From: Bartonella rattaustraliani AUST/NH4
GTDB lineage: Bacteria; Pseudomonadota; Alphaproteobacteria; Rhizobiales; Rhizobiaceae
Direction: 5' to 3'
Length of the DNA: 38,128 bases
NCBI RefSeq assembly: GCF_000312565.1
Contig: NZ_CALW02000025.1
Location: forward strand, 1-38,128
The notes below the pieces were generated by a model that was not told the origin of the DNA, ran no database searches, and saw nothing but the letters and a program-made list of their open reading frames with translations. The position numbers and the translations under genes were made by a program. Positions 16,747-24,723 of the stretch are shown in pieces (position 1 is the stretch's first letter; the number at the start of each line of letters is the position of its first letter).

Positions 16747-17104
16747 TAAAAAATAGTCTTTAATGAGAAGTGGTGTTTTTCTCATGAAAGAAATAAAGTA
16801 CCCCAAAATGGAGAGTCTTTGAATAGAGAGGATAGCTTAGTGTCTCATGAAGTGAATCGTGTGAAATGGCTGCTCAAGAGGCATTTTGAGAGGTTGAATT
16901 GTTTACAGATGATTGTTTAGCGGTGTGAGGTTAAGGTCTTTTTTTTCGAAGTGTGGGAGATAAGCTAAATGTTTAAAATTGATCCTCGCTCTTTAAAATT
17001 CTTTCTTTTCTTTAAGAGCGTGGGGGTAATTTCCTTACCATTCTATTCTTTTTCTCTCTTGAAAATCTCATGGTAAAAAAGCATACACTGTTGAAAAAAT
17101 ATTG
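16747..17104. other. Non-coding stretch, nothing recognised
   Basis: AT-rich spacer between the Brt-like promoter and the RepL-like gene. Only short chance frames are present; no repeat shared with other parts of the window was found. Confidence 0.4.
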
Positions 17105-17674
17105 TTAGCTGTGTGAAATAACATTTTGGTTATATTTTTCTCTACGATTAACATCGAGTAAGAATATGACATGTTCTCCACTAAAAACAAAATTTGGATT
17201 GATAAAATACCACCCTTTGCGGATATGTTTGGCAATTATCTTGGCGTCTTCTAGCTCTGCCAAGCCACGTGAAAATGTTGATAATGATAGAGATAATGTA
17301 TGTTTTTGAGGGGAGTGTTTTTTCTGATTGAGAAAATCTTTTAAAACAAAGCCATCTAAAGGTATAGGATCTTTACAGATCGTCTTATTTTTAAATATCC
17401 ACGCTAATATTTCAAAAGCCTTTACACCAGATGAACCAAGCTTGTAAAATAGCCCAATCTGAGAAACGCGTTGTTTTGTAAACTGTCTACACTCAAGATC
17501 TTCCTGAATCATAGGAACGGTTTTTTCATCTTCTGAATAAGGGGGGTTTTCTTTCAGTATAGATTCCCCTTTAATAGAGGGGTGCGCATCTCCAAATGGT
17601 TTTTGTACTTCAAATGGATTTTTTGCACAGCGGATGGTTTGCTTTCTCTGTTTAGCTAATGTATGAATTGTCAT
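17105..17674 (-). CDS. RepL-like winged-helix protein (possible plasmid replication initiator remnant)
   Basis: In this 189-aa protein, residues ~75-175 have the layout of RepL-type plasmid replication proteins: a helical part (GVKAFEILAWIFKN), then STFSRGLAELEDAKIIAKH, a basic wing, and WYFINPNFVFSGE. The INP-x-x-x-x-x-G ending of the wing is the feature I rely on. The N-terminal 70 residues are basic or polar and unlike RepL. It is divergent from a second protein with the same layout at 17820, 145 bp away. No clear ribosome site precedes ATG 17674. It could be a replication initiator captured in the chromosome or a transcription factor of the same fold. Confidence 0.5.
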   Translation of the reverse strand: MTIHTLAKQRKQTIRCAKNPFEVQKPFGDAHPSIKGESILKENPPYSEDEKTVPMIQEDLECRQFTKQRVSQIGLFYKLGSSGVKAFEILAWIFKNKTICKDPIPLDGFVLKDFLNQKKHSPQKHTLSLSLSTFSRGLAELEDAKIIAKHIRKGWYFINPNFVFSGEHVIFLLDVNRREKYNQNVISHS

Positions 17675-17819
17675 TTAAATAATAATACAATTGTCAGTTT
17701 GGTAGCGAGTTTTAATGAGATGTAACATTTAACGAAATTTATGTCAATAATTTTCTTCTTTAGAAAGCAGGAAAAATATAAAAATTATTTCTTTTTGTAT
17801 TTGATAGTTTGTTACAAGA

Positions 17820-18422
17820 GTGAAATTGCTGCCTAAAAATTCTTGGTGGACAGTTATAATGAACGATATTAATTTGCGAAAGTTAGAGTACTCGCCTATA
17901 AAAAATCCATTTCTTAATAAACATCAAATACGCATTTGTGGTAAAACTATCACAACAAATGTTGAACACCAAGAATTTAACAATCCCAATACACATGAAG
18001 CTGTTAGCATAATTTTGTCTCATATTGCTGAGGAAGAAGTTGAAGAAATTGTAAAAACAGATGAAAAATATTTTGTGGAAACATTTATTGAAAATGTTCG
18101 AAAAACTTTTAATCTAACCCGTACGGGATATCGTATTTTCATAGAGGTTTTTCAAATATATCAATCTACTCAATTAACAGATAGTATTGCTTTAGCTTGG
18201 CTTAATGGTGGTTTAAATGGTGAAAAGTCTGATATGACTGACAGGACATTTCACAATGGCTTAAAAGAACTCATAGCTAAAGGTTTTTTAAAACCAAAAT
18301 TGCGTAATCAGTATTGGGTTAATCCTGCGCTTTTCTTCAAAGGTGATCAATCTGTCGCATTCATACGAAAATATGAACTAAAACTATCTGCTTCTCATGA
18401 AAATCTTCCAAACGATGAATAA
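17820..18422 (+). CDS. Second RepL-like winged-helix protein, divergent from the first
   Basis: In this 200-aa protein, residues ~100-190 mirror its divergent neighbour: TRTGYRIFIEVFQIY, then RTFHNGLKELIAKGFLKPK, QYWVNPALFFKGDQSVAFI. The pattern of an amphipathic helix, a wing and NP-x-x-x-x-x-GD suggests the same fold and remote homology, although direct identity is low. The N-terminal half is acidic and unrecognised. The start at GTG 17820 is uncertain; ATG 17859, preceded by ggtgga, would make a 187-aa product and looks better. As a divergent pair of possible DNA-binding proteins sharing a 145-bp region, the two may control each other. Confidence 0.5.
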   Translation: MKLLPKNSWWTVIMNDINLRKLEYSPIKNPFLNKHQIRICGKTITTNVEHQEFNNPNTHEAVSIILSHIAEEEVEEIVKTDEKYFVETFIENVRKTFNLTRTGYRIFIEVFQIYQSTQLTDSIALAWLNGGLNGEKSDMTDRTFHNGLKELIAKGFLKPKLRNQYWVNPALFFKGDQSVAFIRKYELKLSASHENLPNDE

Positions 18423-18554
18423 AAAATGATTTTGAAGGTTGTATAAAATAGAAGAGCTTCTGTAAGGTTTTGAGCTTTTTGCGTTTTTTAAATTTCACAC
18501 AGTGTAAAGAGTCGTTTTAGCAGCTCGAAAGCGTTTCGATAGAGGAGGAAAGGT

Positions 18555-18680
18555 ATGAATATACGTAAAGAGTATTCTTCGGTTGTTTACGTTTTAAAGC
18601 TTGCGCTCAATCCTCATTTGTTGGCATATTTAACCGAATACACGGCGCGCACTTACACCAGCTATTTTAAGCTAAACTAA
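18555..18680 (+). CDS. Small ORF of 41 codons with a strong ribosome site
   Basis: gaggaggaaagg lies at ideal distance before ATG 18555. The product MNIRKEYSSVVYVLKLALNP continues for 21 residues to a TAA at 18678. Such a ribosome site is the strongest in this region and is unlikely to be chance. The peptide matches nothing I know. It may be a genuine small protein, or the start of a gene truncated by rearrangement. Confidence 0.4.
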   Translation: MNIRKEYSSVVYVLKLALNPHLLAYLTEYTARTYTSYFKLN

Positions 18681-18944
18681 GTGAGGACGCTCATAGCGAT
18701 TTTCCCATTTAAAACCCTAGAAAATGCTATACGAGGCAGAGAAAGCTATTCCGTTTCTTATCATCGCGGATAAGCCGAGTTTTGCACGTCCATTTTCATA
18801 AAATAGTTCACTGGAGTGGGGCATTTTTCATTGTTTTTAAAGTCATCATTCCCCTATCGTTATGAATACAGACGTACCGTTATGAATACAGAAAAGATTC
18901 ATCCCATTCTGGCTCAAAAATGAAGTTTTTTATGGACGTGCAAA

Positions 18945-18996
18945 TCTCTCTATTTTCCGCAAGAACTTTTAAGTCTTGACGTTTAAAATAGAGAGA
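18945..18996. repeat. 12-bp perfect inverted repeat downstream of the trbH-like gene
   Basis: TCTCTCTATTTT (18945) and AAAATAGAGAGA (18985) are perfectly complementary across a 28-base loop, which itself contains the partial palindrome acttttaagt. It lies 22 bp past the stop of the minus-strand trbH-like gene and may end its transcript. No T-run follows, so it is not a standard terminator. Confidence 0.5.
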
Positions 18997-19018
18997 ATGT
19001 TTCCATTAAATAGTGGGC

Positions 19019-19411
19019 TCATTTAGGTTGAGTAATGAGATGCATAAACGGCTCTCCGTTCACACGATACTGAAGAGCAGACACTACAACTCTACTATTT
19101 AATCGTATGCTATAACGCACATATACACCCGGCTGCTTTTGGGGTTGATCTGTATAAATCACATTATATCCATTCTGTCGCAACAGCTTGACAAATAAAG
19201 GAGTAAAGTTGTTGGCTGTATTATTTTTCTTTATAAGAAGTGTGGTTGTAGCGGATGGTAAAAGTCTTTTGATATTGCCTACAAAATCGTTAGCGACTGA
19301 TTTTGCCTGACGCTCCGTAAGATTTTGATCAACATCATTTTGTAAATAACCGCCTACAGATGCACAACCAGCAACCAACACAACTGGTGGTAAAAGTGAA
19401 TATTTTAACAT
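19019..19411 (-). CDS. TrbH-like conjugal transfer lipoprotein, orphan
   Basis: The 130-aa protein starts with a lipoprotein signal peptide (MLKYSLLPPVVLVAGC, lipobox Cys16). The mature part runs LTERQAKSVANDFVGNIKRL, PSATTTLLIKKN, FTPLFVKLLRQNGYNVIYTD and ends in a beta-rich VYVRYSIRL, MHLITQPK. This order (acylated Cys, helix with ADxxxxLxxLYPPA-like stretch, then a FxxxLxxxLRxxGYxV motif) fits TrbH of conjugative type IV secretion loci as I remember it. No other trb gene is beside it, so it would be a remnant. The frame is intact and the start follows a purine-rich stretch (aaaagagggggg). Assignment is by pattern only. Confidence 0.55.
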   Translation of the reverse strand: MLKYSLLPPVVLVAGCASVGGYLQNDVDQNLTERQAKSVANDFVGNIKRLLPSATTTLLIKKNNTANNFTPLFVKLLRQNGYNVIYTDQPQKQPGVYVRYSIRLNSRVVVSALQYRVNGEPFMHLITQPK

Positions 19412-19900
19412 CTTAATCCCCCCTCTTTTAATTTTATACCTTATTGCTAGGCTTTCTTGTTATTGCTAGGCTCTCTTGCGAAGTTTCTATTCCAGAAATA
19501 AGAGCACTTTCGCTCATAGCTATAGTACAACAATCGGTTTCCAATCAAGCATTAATTCATCAACGAATAATGGTTCCAGCTTTCATTGAAAGGCTACTTC
19601 ATGTGCTTTTTGCGGCGTGTATTTTTAATAAACCGTTGCTTTTTGTGATTGCGATAAAAAAGCAATCTTTTGCACTTGCATGTTAAAATCATGTCCTCCA
19701 TCACCATTATAAAATATAAAATAATGTGTTAGACATTGCTCTAGAACGACCAAATAAATTTTTCAGTATTGGCTGGGCTCTCTTTTTTAAAATACGCATG
19801 AATGCGTATCCTGTTTGCTGTAAAATGCTATCGTTTAAGGTGTTGTTGCTGTAAGGTAAAAAATTTCCACGTATGATGTTTTTATGTGTGGTAAATATTT
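19412..19900. other. Decayed stretch with a 19-bp tandem duplicate
   Basis: ttattgctaggctttcttg at 19441 is repeated at once as ttattgctaggctctcttg. A 23-residue minus-strand frame (MQVQKIAFLSQSQKATVY) and an 80-codon plus frame are present but neither is recognised. Possibly the remains of genes once upstream of the TrbH-like gene. Confidence 0.35.
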
Positions 19901-19919
19901 AGGATAGGGATTATCCCTA

Positions 19920-20200
19920 TAATCTTGTGAAACAAATTCCATGAAATGGGAAGCTCAATGAGCTCCATTCTGAGAAGTTGGATTGTTTACCAATCGGATC
20001 TGGAAAAGACTTTTGTCCTTTGAGATGTATAAGGCACGTCAAGAACAGAGAGAATAGCGCCCTATATCATGATGTTAAAAGTTCTCATTTTTATCAGAGA
20101 GTCATTGTAAAACTGAACTCAAATCAGCCTTTTTTCTCTTAGTGCGTCGACACACCTAGACAGTGCAAAATCTTCCAGAATTCCTATCAACTTTATCTTT
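19920..20200 (-). pseudogene. Eroded third Brt-like RNA / XRE cassette
   Basis: From 19930 to 20060 the sequence follows the downstream flank of the first XRE gene (ccatgaaatgggaagctcaa and agaacagag). From 20115 to 20190 it follows the RNA (aaatcagcct, cttagtgc, cacacctagaca, gtgcaaaatcttccagaattcc). The XRE coding sequence has collapsed to a few dozen bases (gttctcatttttatcagaga). The palindrome is broken (cttccagaattcct), so the fold is lost. The cassette thus existed in at least three copies in this window. Confidence 0.65.
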
Positions 20201-20259
20201 TTTAAGCAAAGAAGAGCATTTCTCTCAAACGTTTTTATAAAAATAAAGTATATTTTATG

Positions 20260-20350
20260 AGTTTTCTCAAGGAGTAAGGGATGTTGCAATATTGAGAATT
20301 GGCAAAACGTATGATGGTGTCAGTTTGTACTTTCATGAAGTAAAGAAAAT
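20260..20350 (+). pseudogene. Trace of an integrase 5' end
   Basis: gttgcaatattgagaattgg, then tatgatggtgtcagtttgta and ctttcatgaagtaaag, follow the 6917 fragment (gcgcaacattgggagc, aatgatggtgccggcttgta, ccttcataagcgtaaag). About 70 bp remain. It lies immediately beyond the eroded Brt cassette. Confidence 0.5.
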
Positions 20351-20521
20351 AGGGGCATGAAGTAAAGAAAAGAGAGGTATGAAGATAAAGAGGGAAAACT
20401 TTATTTCAAGATCAGGTGCTTTTTGCTGGCTTTTTAGCAGGTATAGAATTTCTGTTATGTTTTTTGTTTGCTTTTTCGCTCACACTTGATCAGACAGTGT
20501 GTCTCTTTTTTTACAGCGATT

Positions 20522-21562
20522 TTAAAAAATAGGAAGCAGTTTTATGGCTTCTTTGTGTGCCTTTTTCAATTGTGCCTCGTCCATACCTTGGAGCATCACG
20601 TCAAGATCAGGGGCTTGCATTTTCGCTTCCTTTGCAAGCATATACCAGGCCGCAGCCATGATGATATCGCCTTGTGTGCCTATTCCATCACGATAAAGTC
20701 TTGCAAGACAAATCTGTGCTTGTGGGATCATATTCATGGCATTGCGCGAGAGCAAATGAAAAGCACGTTGAAAATCTTTTTCTCCTCCACGCCCTTGTAT
20801 CAACCATTGTGCCAAAAAAATTTGTGCCATAGGATGTTTGCTTTGAGCGGCCACTTCCATGAGGCGGCGGGCATTACGATCATCTTTTGGTCGTGTTAAC
20901 GTTCCTAGAGAAAGGATTTTTGCCGCAGCAAAAGCAGACTCGGCATCACCAAGAGCAGCGCCTTTTAGAAACCATTTTAATGCTTGTTCTATAGCCTCAT
21001 TTTCACGGCTTGATGTATCAACACCTGCAAGTGCTTGCTTTTCACGCTCAGCTTTGTAAAGAAGTAATCGGCCATAATAGAAATAGGCTTCTTTTACGCC
21101 AGCATTGGCAGCTTTTCGAATAAATTCTTCACCCATTTTCTGGTGTTGTGCAATAAAATGACCATCAAATAACATCAGCCCATAGCGCAATTGCGCTTGC
21201 GGTTCCCCTTGTTTTGCCGCCCGCCCAAACCACAAAGCAGCACGTGCCCCATCAAGTGGAACAGCACATCCTTCTAGATACATGCGTGCCACAAGCGTTT
21301 GTGCGAAAGGATCATTTTGTTCAGCACGTCTGAGTGCTTCACGAAAGGCTTTCAAATAAAACCCTCGGATATAATAATCATAAGCTTGATCATATTGCCC
21401 AGCTTGTAAGGGCTGGAAGTGTTCTGTAGGGTTTGAATGGTCTTGAATGGTGTTAAAAGAGCGTTCTAAATCCAAGGAGTCATCAGAAATTTCAGCAAAA
21501 CTGACAACAGGACTTGCCAACCAAATAACGACAAGGATAAGAAGCCGAACGCTTTTAATCAT
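20522..21562 (-). CDS. Exported Sel1-repeat (TPR-like) protein
   Basis: This is a secreted or periplasmic protein of about 346 residues. The signal peptide is MIKSVRLLILVVIWLASPVV, with likely cleavage after SFA. The rest consists of Sel1-like repeats such as AQTLVARMYLEGCAVPLDGA, AQLRYGLMLFDG, AFAAAKILSLGT, AQIFLAQWLIQGRGGEKDFQ and AQICLARLYRDGIGTQGD. These fold into alpha-alpha scaffolds for protein binding. I choose ATG 21562 because ggagg lies 9 bases upstream; ATG 21583 would put that site inside the gene. The leader is clearly the old thiE-sel1 junction: the DNA upstream of the start is the thiE 3' end in damaged form, so the gene was probably co-transcribed with thiE. Confidence 0.85.
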   Translation of the reverse strand: MIKSVRLLILVVIWLASPVVSFAEISDDSLDLERSFNTIQDHSNPTEHFQPLQAGQYDQAYDYYIRGFYLKAFREALRRAEQNDPFAQTLVARMYLEGCAVPLDGARAALWFGRAAKQGEPQAQLRYGLMLFDGHFIAQHQKMGEEFIRKAANAGVKEAYFYYGRLLLYKAEREKQALAGVDTSSRENEAIEQALKWFLKGAALGDAESAFAAAKILSLGTLTRPKDDRNARRLMEVAAQSKHPMAQIFLAQWLIQGRGGEKDFQRAFHLLSRNAMNMIPQAQICLARLYRDGIGTQGDIIMAAAWYMLAKEAKMQAPDLDVMLQGMDEAQLKKAHKEAIKLLPIF

Positions 21563-21589
21563 TGGATTTTTCCTCCGCATCACAGCTAA

Positions 21590-21990
21590 GGACCTTCACA
21601 TTTTTTCTTCATCATTTCAAGTGAGATAAGAAAATTATCATGGGCAAGATGATTTCTTCAACAGCAATAATCGCACCAGTTATAAATCCACATTATAAAC
21701 GCACAGGCGGTTTACACGCTTTTATCAAAATTTGCAAAATCGCTTCCCGCTTGAACAATTGCAGAAATCTCTCTCTTCTATCCATCATTGCGCCAACGAG
21801 ATTCACCATTGTGCAAGCTGGGTATTGCGAAAGTGCACCATTTGGAGATTGCAAAAGTGCGCTTACTGGAAATTAGTTTGGATATTCACAAGGGTGTGGG
21901 CACGCGGTTTTGAGAAACAGTGTCTTATGGGCATTTCCACCGCATCACGACTAAGAGCTTTCACATTTTTTCTTCATCATTTCAAGCCAT
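21590..21990 (-). pseudogene. Damaged copies of the thiE 3' end and thiE-sel1 junction
   Basis: From 21590 to 21790 the minus strand reads like the end of thiE with stops (IVQAGSDFANFD-like, then SLEMMKKKCEGP). From 21937 to 21985 the junction repeats (accgcatcacgactaagagc, then cacattttttcttcatcatt), which also occurs at the sel1 start (21570) and at the real thiE end (24710). Between them a stretch matches the insert of the thiE copy at 24600-24700 (tgcgaaagtgcacca against tgcgaaagtgtgcca; gcacgcggtttt against ggacatgcggtttt). Confidence 0.7.
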
Positions 21991-22319
21991 AGAAGAGTTC
22001 TATCGCTATCTTATTTTTTCTCTCAGTCAAGTTAGGTTCAGGCACGTTTATAAAAATAATATACACGTCGACAAGTACCAGACTGTTTTAAACAATCCTA
22101 TTTTAAACAACTTTAAAACAACAATGATGAAAGAATTATCCAGAGAGGCTCTCTTCTATTATCAATGCTTATCACTCCAAAAAACGTCTATGATGAGGTT
22201 GTCTTTTTCAAATATGCAATGAGTTGCTGATGAAGAACGCGGAATGTTGATGAAGAGAACATATAGGCTCTATAGAGCGTGTCGCGTTATAAGAGCGTGA
22301 TGTGCGCTATCGCATGATT
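21991..22319. other. Non-coding stretch, nothing recognised
   Basis: Spacer between the thiE junction copy and the end of the second XRE gene. Short chance frames only. It does not show the flank shared by the other two Brt cassettes, so this end of the duplication differs. Confidence 0.35.
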
Positions 22320-22685
22320 TTAGGTTGCATTCTCATCAGAAAGTAGCTGCAAAATGGCTTTTTGTTTTGCTATTGTTAGAACTCTAAACTTTTTCAGCAG
22401 TTGGTATTCTTCTGTGCTGGAGATGATTTCATCATGATGATAAGGCGGCTGTTGTTTTGTGATGATATCCGCATAAAAAAAGGAAACGGGAACATTGAGG
22501 ATATCGGAAATTTCCTTTAACCGCCCTGCGCTCACACGGTTTAAGCCGTTTTCATATTTTTGAATTTGTTGAAAGGTTATACCTAAATGTTGACCTAATG
22601 TTTTTTGAGACATCTTCAACATTTTTCGTCTAAAGCGAATTTTTTTGCCGACAAAAAGATCAATATTAAGATTTTGAGATTGCAT
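22320..22685 (-). CDS. XRE-family helix-turn-helix regulator behind a Brt-like RNA, copy 2
   Basis: This 121-aa paralogue of the protein at 16113 has the same start (MQSQNLNIDLFVGKKIRFRR) and HTH (MSQKTLGQHLGITFQQIQKY, then ENGLNRVSAGRLKEISDIL). It differs in the HTH helices by changes such as KALGHALGIS to KTLGQHLGIT, so the operator could differ. It lacks the last seven residues of copy 1. The RNA and promoter upstream are conserved. The cassette sits between fragments of thiE, which shows that it arrived or was duplicated after thiE and sel1 were joined. Confidence 0.8.
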   Translation of the reverse strand: MQSQNLNIDLFVGKKIRFRRKMLKMSQKTLGQHLGITFQQIQKYENGLNRVSAGRLKEISDILNVPVSFFYADIITKQQPPYHHDEIISSTEEYQLLKKFRVLTIAKQKAILQLLSDENAT

Positions 22686-22898
22686 TTTCCCCCACCGGTT
22701 GCGAGCGCCCTCGCATAAGTATTCCGGGAGCTTGAAAATACTGAAACCTAATCAGCCTTTTTGCTTTTAGTGCTGGTAAGCACTTGGACATAGCAAAAAC
22801 TCCCGGAATTCCGGGATACCCACAAAGTGGGGTAAATTCATGCTTAGGTTTCGGGTTTTCAAGGCCCTATTGGTCGTTGCGTATGCGACCAAAACACT
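22686..22898 (-). ncRNA. Brt-like structured leader RNA, copy 2
   Basis: Same architecture as copy 1. The closing helix is GAAACCTAA (22743-22751) with TTAGGTTTC (22844-22852), nine pairs. In copy 1 the equivalent pairs are ACCTCG with CGAGGT, so two adjacent pairs changed on both sides together. The palindrome core (CCCGGAATTCCGGG), its alternative partner ATTCCGGGAG (22721-22730), the TTTTGC/GCAAAA helix, the GTGC/GCAC hairpin (loop changed), the AGTATT hairpin and the TGCGAG/CTCGCA hairpin are all kept. Loops vary more than stems, as expected for a functional RNA. Confidence 0.75.
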
Positions 22899-22904
22899 TT
22901 TTAA

Positions 22905-22933
22905 CTCATAAAGGAATTTCAGGAAATTTACAA
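22905..22933 (-). promoter_or_regulatory. Sigma-70-type promoter of Brt-like RNA copy 2
   Basis: Minus-strand TTGTAA (22933-22928), a 17-base spacer and TATGAG (22910-22905). Spacing is identical to copy 1 although bases between differ. Confidence 0.6.
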
Positions 22934-22984
22934 TAAAAATAGTTTTTTAATGAGAGGCTATCCACCTTTCAACCTCTCTGGAAC

Positions 22985-23120
22985 GATGACCAAAATCATG
23001 ATATCAGATCCGCGTTTATCAAAGGGACTAAAATGATTTTTCCCACGGCAATGAATTTACAGGCAGTCTCTTCATTAAAATTTGCATAATCGCTTGGCTA
23101 TTGAACAAGAGCGGGGAGCA
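22985..23120 (-). pseudogene. Trace of a thiE 3' end
   Basis: atgatttttcccacggcaat, then gaatttacaggcagtctc and aaaatttgcataatcgctt, follow the thiE sequence gatgatttcttcaacagcaa, aattcacaggcgctttgc, aaaatttgcaaaatcgctt. Stops are present. It is the most eroded of the thiE copies. Confidence 0.5.
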
Positions 23121-23221
23121 ATCGTTTTTTGTCTTTAAAGAACGTAAGGGCTCTATGAGATGTGGTGAGGTGCCATATTTTTTTGGGGGCGTGCATTTTA
23201 AAAACTAAAGGTAAGCGTTAT

Positions 23222-23968
23222 TCAAATAGAACTTAATGCACAAGTAATTGCATCTTGACTAAAAGGGACCTCCGCTGCTTTTAAGCGATCAACAAGTTTG
23301 GGAAATATCTCTTTTACGTGTTCTTTAAAAGAAAGGTAGTAAACTCCATTAACATCTGAAGGCATTTCAACGCCTTCTTTGTATAAAATAGCTATTTTAT
23401 CAAAAGGAAGTATGGCGATTAACATTCCCATCTCGAGAATAACATTTTGTCGCGCACGGAGTTGTTCTGCTTGTTTGCCTTCAGATTTGGCATAGCCAAT
23501 ATCATCAGGAGTCAGCAGTACAATGCCAAATCCCATAGAACCTTTACAAATTTCTTTTTTCAAAGTTTCAATGATTGGTAAGCCATTACCGCCAGTATTT
23601 TGTAAAATGTATGGTTTAAGCTCAAGCTTGAGAAGAGCATTTTTAAGGTCCTTTAAGGGTATAACGATCATGAACGATAAAAATCCCTTTATTTGAGGTA
23701 TTGGAAGCAGTTTTTTGGGAAGGGTTCGTTAATGTTTCTTGTATATACTCTGCTAAATCTTCTGTTAGCTTCTGTTTTTCGGAGTTACTCCCTTGAAGGT
23801 TGATTGTTGCTGTACTTTCATACCAGTTAATTATACCTCCCTTTGAGGTTCTCATCTGATATGATCTATGGGATTGATTTTGTAGAACTTTACATGTTGT
23901 GATTTCATATCCTTTATTGCAGATTATCTTTTGTTTTGAAGCTCTTCAAACGTTCCATTATATTTCAT
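23222..23968 (-). pseudogene. TIR-like predicted nucleotide-binding protein (PF10137/CAP12 type), two frameshifts
   Basis: Proteins of this type carry a TIR-like domain; related ones are effectors of cyclic-nucleotide antiphage systems, where they consume NAD+. ATG 23968 has a good ribosome site (agggga) and starts MKYNGTFEELQNK, then meets a stop. In the next phase the frame continues ICNKGYEI, QMRTSKGGIINWYESTATIN and NKGIFIVHDRYTLKG, then stops. A one-base shift (ggacc for gacc near 23650) restores DLKNALLKLELKPYIL, GNGLPIIETL, GFGIVLLTPDDIGYAK, RARQNVILEMGMLIA and GVYYLSF to the end. The domain order and total length (~248 codons) are those of a complete gene with two frameshifts. The frameshifts could also be sequencing errors. 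Confidence 0.7.
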
Positions 23969-23999
23969 TTTTTATGTCCCCTGCATATTTTCATCATTC

Positions 24000-24184
24000 G
24001 TTTTGGGAAGGTCGGTGTCTTGGTATTGCCGAAATTAATAAAGTACTCAAATGCAGTAACCAAGTTTTATATGAGGCCCGGCTATATTGCGGTGCGAGCT
24101 TATTTACCTGAACAGGATTTAAGGGGTGGGCGTCATTGGTATGCATTAACCAATATCAACAATGATGAGTTTCCCCAATCATAA
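24000..24184 (+). pseudogene. Fragment of an FhaC/ShlB-type outer-membrane transporter (POTRA region)
   Basis: In two phases the plus strand reads GRCLGIAEINKVLKCSNQ and then RPGYIAVRAYLPEQDLRGG. The order of a GxCLxxxxIN stretch, a spacer, GYIxxRxYLPEQDL and a glycine-rich turn is typical of the POTRA domain of two-partner-secretion transporters (FhaC, ShlB, HecB). A frameshift separates the halves. About 60 codons remain of a ~550-codon family. Bartonella genomes carry such transporters with filamentous haemagglutinins. Confidence 0.55.
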
Positions 24185-24400
24185 TGGCTTCTTTTTATAA
24201 GACATTGAACTACAAAATTTTCATGTCTTCATATTATGTAAAGGAAAGATGTTAGCTTTTTCATCTCATTTGATTGAATTGCAGAAAGAAAAACACATTT
24301 TTATCCCCTTTAAACTGTTATTGTGTATTCAATATAAGTCATATAGTGGCGAATGTTTAGATTTTTATTAACGCTTTATTTGTAAATCCTCTTCCCAATA

Positions 24401-24720
24401 TTACAAGGGGGTATTTTTACATTTTTCTTGCATCATTTTTAGCAATACTAAAGGATTCTCGTTCCCAAAAATAACTTCTTCCACAGTAACGAATTCACAT
24501 CCAGTTTTTAAAGTTTCATCAAACATTATGAAATCGCTTCCTGCTTGGATAATGGCGGAAATCTCCATCACGTCTGCCCACCATTGCGCTCGCTGGAGAT
24601 TGCGGCTGGAAATTGCGAAAGTGTGCCACCTGGATACCGTGATATGTGCCAACCAGCTGTTGGTAAGGATGGACATGCGGTTTTGCACAACGGTGCCTCA
24701 CGGATATTTCCACCGCACCA
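24401..24720 (-). pseudogene. Truncated thiE 3' copy directly downstream of thiE
   Basis: The minus strand reads RNLQRAQWWADVMEISAIIQ, then SDFIMFDETLKTGCEFVTVE, EVIFGNENPLVLLKMMQ and ends CKNTPL at 24401. This matches the last ~65 residues of the real thiE closely, with many substitutions that keep the frame open. Upstream of it the match is interrupted by about 70 bp (CPSLPTAGWHIS-like) and then continues as KPHVHP. The catalytic N-terminal part is absent. Confidence 0.75.
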
Positions 24721-24723
24721 CAG

